In this document: positions 6,051 through 10,030 of the stretch, in pieces | Layout of the letters: each line of letters begins with the position of its first letter | Numbering within the stretch: the stretch's first letter is position 1 | Source: JBOHPP01 sp050731755 | GTDB lineage: Bacteria > Methylomirabilota > Methylomirabilia > Rokubacteriales > CSP1-6 | Length of the DNA: 10,030 bases | Direction of reading: 5' to 3' | NCBI GenBank assembly: GCA_050731755.1 | Contig: JBOHPP010000129.1 | Location: 1 to 10,030, forward strand | Program-made: the position numbers and the translations under genes | Notes under the pieces: generated by a model | What the model saw: only the letters and a program-made list of their open reading frames with translations | Database searches by the model: none | Told to the model about the DNA's origin: nothing

Positions 6051-7970
6051 GTGGGTCGAAGCCTCGCCCGGAAGCTCATCGAATCCCACCTGGTGGCGGG
6101 CAAGCCCCAGGTCGGCGAGGAAATCGGGATCGGTGTGGACCAGGTGCTCCTCACCGACACCAACGGCACCATGGCCTGGCTGCAGTTCGAGGCCATGGGC
6201 TTCCCCAGCATCGTGCCGCCCCGGGCGGTCACCTACATCGACCACAACGTGTACCAGTTCGACTCCCGCAACTCCGACGACCACCGATATCTTCAGTCGG
6301 CCTCGCGACGCTATGGCGCCGTCTTCTCCAAGCCCGGCAATGGAATTTGCCATCAGGTCCATGTCGAGACCTTCGCCGTCCCCGGGCAGACCCTGCTCGG
6401 CACCGACAGCCACACGCCCCTCTGCGGCGCTGCAGGCATGCTGGCCCTCGGCGCCGGGGGCCTCGACGTGGCGGCGGCCATGGGCGGCGGGCCGTACTTC
6501 TTCACGATGCCGGCGATCGTGCGCGTGTGGCTGACCGGTCGGCTGCGGCCGTGGGTCACGGCCAAGGACGTGATTCTCGAGCTGCTGCGGCGGCTGTCCG
6601 TCAAAGGTGGAGCGGGCAAGATCTTCGAGTACGCCGGCCCCGGGCTGGCCAGCCTGCTCCTGGCCCAGCGCATGACCATCGCCAACATGGGCGCCGAGCT
6701 GACCCTGACCACCAGCGTGTTCCCGAGTGACGAGGTGACGCGCTCGTACCTCAGGCGGCTCGGACGCGGCGACGACTGGCGGCCGCAGGCGGCCGACGAC
6801 GATGCGGTGTACGACGACCAGATCGAGCTGGACCTCGACGTCATCGGCCCGCTCGTCGCGCTGCCGGGCTCGCCCGATCGGGTGGTGCCGGTGGAGGAAG
6901 TGGCGGGGACGCCGGTCGACCAGGTGCTGGTGGGCTCGTGCACGAACGGCTCGTGGCATGACATGGCGTCGGTCGGGGCGGTGCTCAACGGCCGCCGCGT
7001 CCACGGGTCGGTGTCGTTCGTGCTCTTCCCCGGCAGCCACCGCATCCTGGAAACGATGGCGCGCGAGGGACTGCTCGCCGACCTCCTGACCGCGGGTGCC
7101 ACTGTGTCGGAGTCCACCTGCGGCGCCTGCCCCGGCATCGGCCACGTCCCGGCCAGCGGCTCCAAGAGCCTGCGCGCCTTCAATCGGAACTTCCCGGGCC
7201 GGAGCGGCGTCAAGGACGACCAGGTTTATCTCTGCTCCTCGGTCGTGGCCGCCGCCTCCGCGCTCACCGGCGTCATCAGCGATCCGCGGACGCTCGGCCC
7301 CGAACCGCCCGTGCGCTTGCCGGCCTCGTTCGCGGCGTCCGGGGTGGGCCTGGTCGAGCCCGACGGTCAGGGCGAGATCGTCCGCGGCCCCAACATCAAG
7401 ACGGTGCCCCTGGGTACGCCGGTGCCCGAGACGCTGGAAGCGCCCGTCCTGTTGCGGCTCGGCGACAAGATCTCCACCGATGACATCTCGCCCTCGGGCG
7501 CCGGCATCCTGATCTTCCGCTCGAACGTCCCAGCCATCGCCGAGTTCTGCTTCCGGCACATCGATCCCCGGTTCGCCGATCGGGCCCGCGCGGCCGGCAG
7601 CGGCCTCATCGTCGCCGGCGAGCACTACGGCCAGGGATCCTCCCGCGAGGTGGCGGCGATCGGGCCGATGCACCTGGGCGTGCGGGCGGTCATTGCGAAG
7701 TCCTTCGCCCGCATCCATCGGGCCAATCTCATCAACTGGGGCGTCGTCCCTCTCGTCTTCGACGATCCGGCGGCGTGGGACGGGATCGAGCCCGACGACC
7801 GCCTGCGTCTCGAGGGCCTCCGCGCCGCGCTGGTCGCCGGCGCCCGCATCAGCATCGCGAACCTGCGCACGGGGGGGACGTTCACCACCTCGTGTGTGCT
7901 CACGCCGCGGGAGCGGGAGATCCTGCTGGCCGGCGGCCTCTTGGCCCACACGCGGGCCCAACGCGGATGA
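6051..7970 (+). CDS. Aconitase-family hydratase, short fused form (Aquifex-type putative aconitate hydratase)
   Basis: This 639-residue protein fuses the large catalytic part with the swivel domain, unlike the split LeuC/LeuD enzymes, and is much shorter than AcnA or AcnD (about 860-900 residues). The [4Fe-4S] ligands are C297 in VGSCTNGS and C357 and C360 in STCGACPG. GTDSHTP (active-site D119-S-H121) is present, as is LGAGGLDVAAAMGGG. The swivel domain has GDKISTDDISPSGAG and EHYGQGSSRE (524-533). The likely reaction is dehydration/rehydration of citrate, 2-methylcitrate or a related acid. The start is GTG 6051, where family similarity begins; the codon just before it is TAG. AGGA (6037-6040) lies 10 bp upstream, a weak ribosome site, so coupling to the upstream genes is likely. 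It overlaps the PrpF gene by four bases (ATGA). Confidence 0.88.
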   Translation: MGRSLARKLIESHLVAGKPQVGEEIGIGVDQVLLTDTNGTMAWLQFEAMGFPSIVPPRAVTYIDHNVYQFDSRNSDDHRYLQSASRRYGAVFSKPGNGICHQVHVETFAVPGQTLLGTDSHTPLCGAAGMLALGAGGLDVAAAMGGGPYFFTMPAIVRVWLTGRLRPWVTAKDVILELLRRLSVKGGAGKIFEYAGPGLASLLLAQRMTIANMGAELTLTTSVFPSDEVTRSYLRRLGRGDDWRPQAADDDAVYDDQIELDLDVIGPLVALPGSPDRVVPVEEVAGTPVDQVLVGSCTNGSWHDMASVGAVLNGRRVHGSVSFVLFPGSHRILETMAREGLLADLLTAGATVSESTCGACPGIGHVPASGSKSLRAFNRNFPGRSGVKDDQVYLCSSVVAAASALTGVISDPRTLGPEPPVRLPASFAASGVGLVEPDGQGEIVRGPNIKTVPLGTPVPETLEAPVLLRLGDKISTDDISPSGAGILIFRSNVPAIAEFCFRHIDPRFADRARAAGSGLIVAGEHYGQGSSREVAAIGPMHLGVRAVIAKSFARIHRANLINWGVVPLVFDDPAAWDGIEPDDRLRLEGLRAALVAGARISIANLRTGGTFTTSCVLTPREREILLAGGLLAHTRAQRG

Positions 7971-9184
7971 CGCAACGGCGGATCCGGGCCGTGTACATGC
8001 GGGGCGGCACCAGCCGCGCCCTCTTCTTCCACGAGGAGGACCTGCCTCGATCCAAGGCGGCCCGCGACCGCATCCTCCTCGCCGCGCTGGGCAGCCCCGA
8101 CCCCTACGGTCGCCAGCTCGACGGGTTGGGCGGCGGTATCTCGTCGCTCTCGAAGGCCTGTGTCATCGGACCGCCGACACACGCCGACGCCCACGTGGAC
8201 TACACGTTCGCCCAGGTGGACGTGAAGACGACGCTGGTCGATTACGCCGGGAACTGCGGCAACTGCTCCTCGGCGGTCGGCCCCTTCGCCATCGACGAGA
8301 AGCTGGTGGCGGTCACCGGAAGCAACACCGTCGTGCGCATTCACAACACCAACACGAAGAAGCTCATCGTTGCCCACGTGCCGGTCAAGGACGGCGAGGC
8401 CGCGGTAGAGGGCGACTTCGAGCTTCCCGGCGTGCCCGGTCGCGGGGCGAAGATCGCGCTCGACTTCCTCGATCCGGGCGGCGCCGTCACCAATCAGCTC
8501 CTGCCTACCGGGCACCCCCGCGATGTCGTGGTCGGCGTGGAGGCCTCGCTGGTGGACGCCACGAACCCGGTGGTGTTCGTGCGCGCCCGGGACCTCGGCC
8601 TCACCGGCGGAGAGATGCCGCCCGCCGTCGACGCCGACCGTGCGCTCGCCGCGCGTCTGGAGGCGATCCGCGTGGCTGCGGCCGGCCTGATGGGCGTCCC
8701 GGGCAGCCTGGCGGTGCCGAAGATCGCTCTGGTGGCGCCGGCGGCGTCCTTCACGACGCTGGACGGCCGCGCCTGGGGCGCGGGTGCCGCCGACCTACTG
8801 GCCCGCGTGATCTCCATGGGCGCCTGCCACCGCGCCTTCGCGCTCACGGCCGCCATGTGTCTCGCCGTAGCCGCGCGGATCGACGGGACCGTGGTGGCCG
8901 AATGTATGAATGCCAGCGTAGGGCCGCACGAAGCCACCCCGCACCGAGAGCAGCCCGGCTCACGCCGGCACGCCTCGCGCCCCGAACGCGCTGCCGGTTC
9001 GCACGCCCCCGGATCGAGCCGGGCTCGCGGCACTCGCTCCAACGACATCCGGCTCGCCCATCCCTCGGGCGTGTTGCCGATCGCGGCGACGGTGGCGGCC
9101 CGCGACGGTCGGCCGTGGGCCGAACGAGTGACCGTCTATCGGACGGCGCGGCGGCTCATGGAGGGTTTCGTGAGGGTGCCGTGA
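7967..9184 (+). CDS. PrpF-family isomerase (2-methylaconitate cis-trans isomerase-like)
   Basis: This 405-residue protein is a PrpF-family (diaminopimelate epimerase-fold) isomerase. N-terminal VYMRGGTSRALFF is diagnostic, followed by GGGISSLSKACVIG with K63 and AGNCGNCSSAVGPFAID with C97 and C100. K63 and C97 are 34 residues apart, as are the active-site residues I recall for Shewanella PrpF (K73 and C107). The C-terminal half has ISMGACHRAFALTAAMC, IDGTVVAEC, HPSGVLPIAA (from 365) and YRTARRLMEGFVRVP. PrpF isomerises the 2-methylaconitate isomer made by AcnD into cis-2-methylaconitate. Relatives act on oxalomesaconate, and PrpF also binds trans-aconitate. ATG 7967 overlaps the aconitase stop as ATGA, tying the two products together. 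Oddly, residues 314-359 form a low-complexity segment between two conserved parts, described separately. The family is firm; the substrate is inferred from context. Confidence 0.9.
   Translation: MTQRRIRAVYMRGGTSRALFFHEEDLPRSKAARDRILLAALGSPDPYGRQLDGLGGGISSLSKACVIGPPTHADAHVDYTFAQVDVKTTLVDYAGNCGNCSSAVGPFAIDEKLVAVTGSNTVVRIHNTNTKKLIVAHVPVKDGEAAVEGDFELPGVPGRGAKIALDFLDPGGAVTNQLLPTGHPRDVVVGVEASLVDATNPVVFVRARDLGLTGGEMPPAVDADRALAARLEAIRVAAAGLMGVPGSLAVPKIALVAPAASFTTLDGRAWGAGAADLLARVISMGACHRAFALTAAMCLAVAARIDGTVVAECMNASVGPHEATPHREQPGSRRHASRPERAAGSHAPGSSRARGTRSNDIRLAHPSGVLPIAATVAARDGRPWAERVTVYRTARRLMEGFVRVP
8906..9043 (+). other. 46-codon low-complexity in-frame segment within the PrpF gene
   Basis: Between the conserved IDGTVVAEC and DIRLAHPSG parts of PrpF lie 46 residues (314-359) made largely of Arg, Ala, Ser, Pro, Gly and His (36 of 46). 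There is one Met, one Val, and no Ile, Leu, Phe, Tyr or Trp. Family members known to me join these two parts with a much shorter linker. The DNA contains an exact 10-bp inverted repeat, AGCCCGGCTC (8952-8961) and GAGCCGGGCT (9016-9025). The length is a multiple of three and the frame resumes correctly, so this is an in-frame insertion or a long disordered loop rather than a frameshift. Confidence 0.6.
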
Positions 9185-9200
9185 TCAGCCGCCGCGCGCG

Positions 9201-10030
9201 ATGAGCGCCATCGCCTCACCCGTTCGCGACGACGTCGACGCGTTCTACGCGACGGTCCGAAGCATCGCTCGTTTCTGGACGTGGTTCCTCTTCAAGCGTG
9301 TGGACGTCCGCCACCCCGAGCGAGTCCCGGAGGCGGGGCCCGTGCTCCTGTGCGTGAACCATCCCAACAATCTCATCGACTCGCTCCTGGTGGGCGCTGT
9401 GCTGCCCCGCAAGGTGCACTACCTGGCCACGGCGACGCTCTTTCGCAACCCGCTGCTCGCCCGCTTCCTCCGGGCCTGCGGCGCCCTCGCCGTGTACCGG
9501 AAAGGCGAGGAGCCACGATCGGCCCCCGCTCCAACCACCGACCGCAATGCCGACGTCTTCGCCGCCTGCCACCGGGCCTTCGCCGAAGGCCGGGTGCTCG
9601 CCATCTATCCGGAAGGGACTACCCACGCCGAAGCCCGGGTGCAGAGGATCAAGACCGGCGCCGCCCGCATCGCGCTCGGCTACGAGGCCGAACACCCGGG
9701 GCACCTCCACCTGATCCCCGTGGGGTTGTCGTTCGAGGCGCGCAAGTCCTTCAAGGGCCGCGTGCTGGTCTCCTTCGGCGAGCCGGTGCCCGCCGCGCCG
9801 TACCTGGCCGCCTACCGGGAGGACGCCGTGAAGGCCGTCGACGCGCTGACCACGGCGATCCAGTGGGCGATGGAGGCGCAGGTCGTGCACGTGGCCCGGA
9901 TCGACACCGAGGCGCTCGTGCGCGCGGTGGAGTCGCTCTACCGCGACGAGCTGGTCCGCCAGCTTCGGGAGGAGCGGGGGCTCGGCGAGCGGCAGGTGGA
10001 TCTCTTCCGCCTGTCCCGGACCATCGTGGC
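9201..10030 (+). CDS. PlsC-type 1-acyl-glycerol-3-phosphate/lysophospholipid acyltransferase-like, partial
   Basis: The frame is open from ATG 9201 to the window end, giving 276 residues so far with the 3' end missing. The acyltransferase motifs are NHPNNLID with H54 and D60, and IYPEGTTH with E138-G139-T140 followed by RVQRIKTGAARIALG. The His-to-Asp spacing is H-x5-D instead of the common H-x4-D; this and the EGTTH...KTGAARIALG layout recall the Gat/Sct1-like branch of glycerol-phosphate acyltransferases. Such enzymes move acyl groups onto glycerol-phosphate or lysophospholipids at the membrane face. No Shine-Dalgarno is visible, and the gene begins 16 bp after the PrpF stop, so it probably depends on read-through from the operon. 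A link to the upstream tricarboxylic-acid genes is not obvious. A long minus-strand open frame over the same stretch is a shadow of this gene. Confidence 0.83.
   Translation, partial: MSAIASPVRDDVDAFYATVRSIARFWTWFLFKRVDVRHPERVPEAGPVLLCVNHPNNLIDSLLVGAVLPRKVHYLATATLFRNPLLARFLRACGALAVYRKGEEPRSAPAPTTDRNADVFAACHRAFAEGRVLAIYPEGTTHAEARVQRIKTGAARIALGYEAEHPGHLHLIPVGLSFEARKSFKGRVLVSFGEPVPAAPYLAAYREDAVKAVDALTTAIQWAMEAQVVHVARIDTEALVRAVESLYRDELVRQLREERGLGERQVDLFRLSRTIV

Noticed and set aside
5961..7961. 666-codon minus-strand open frame across the aconitase gene
   Set aside because: The plus strand shows complete aconitase motifs. The antisense product is Arg/Gly/His-rich with no recognisable domain.
8906..9043. 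A frameshift or pseudogene in PrpF
   Set aside because: The frame before and after the odd segment is the same and conserved residues resume at once (HPSGVLP), so an in-frame insertion or loop fits better.
7693..9204. 503-codon plus-strand open frame overlapping aconitase and PrpF in another frame
   Set aside because: It is a shadow frame with Arg-rich, motif-free translation across two firmly identified proteins.
9216..9890. 224-codon minus-strand open frame near the right edge
   Set aside because: The plus strand here encodes a PlsC-type acyltransferase with clear motifs; it lacks a stop only because the window ends.
1..10030. tRNA, rRNA, CRISPR, insertion sequence, toxin-antitoxin or defence genes
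   Set aside because: I saw no cloverleaf-like segment, spaced repeats, transposase motifs or defence-type domains. The whole window is explained by metabolic genes.

Overview
The window is a GC-rich, gene-dense bacterial segment with no RNA genes, transposases, CRISPR arrays or phage genes. It carries nine genes, eight complete and the last one cut by the window end. The mix (ThDP decarboxylase, SDR, luciferase-like oxidoreductase, alpha/beta hydrolase, MSAD-like tautomerase, citrate synthase, short aconitase, PrpF, PlsC-type acyltransferase), with almost exclusively G/C third codon positions, suggests an uncultured soil or subsurface bacterium with broad carbon catabolism. Rokubacteria/Methylomirabilota-like or a proteobacterium are both possible, but the sequence alone does not settle this.

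Region 1 (1-3548, + strand) holds about 135 bp without a gene that ends in a sigma70-like promoter placed so close to the first ATG that the mRNA would be nearly leaderless. It is followed by a ThDP-dependent 2-oxo-acid decarboxylase-like enzyme, an SDR that starts on TTG 19 bp later, and an LLM-class flavin/F420 oxidoreductase 13 bp after that. These look like one transcription unit for an oxidative or decarboxylating catabolic route. A perfect 28-bp palindrome lies inside the ThDP gene. Region 2 (3607-4798) holds an alpha/beta hydrolase with clearly different codon use, convergent at 7 bp with a minus-strand tautomerase.

Region 3 (4879-10030, + strand) diverges from the tautomerase over an 80-bp control region. 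The order is citrate/2-methylcitrate synthase, a 13-codon mini-ORF coupled by TGATG, a short (Aquifex-type) aconitase, a PrpF-family isomerase coupled by ATGA, and an acyltransferase. Synthase, dehydratase and isomerase together imply a 2-methylcitrate or other alkylcitrate route, using a short aconitase where the known PrpF partner AcnD is a long one. PrpF also carries a 46-residue, low-complexity in-frame segment between two conserved parts of its C-terminal half. The most notable items are this synthase-aconitase-PrpF cluster, the mini-ORF that ends in TAG directly against the aconitase GTG, the PrpF insert, and the 28-bp palindrome.
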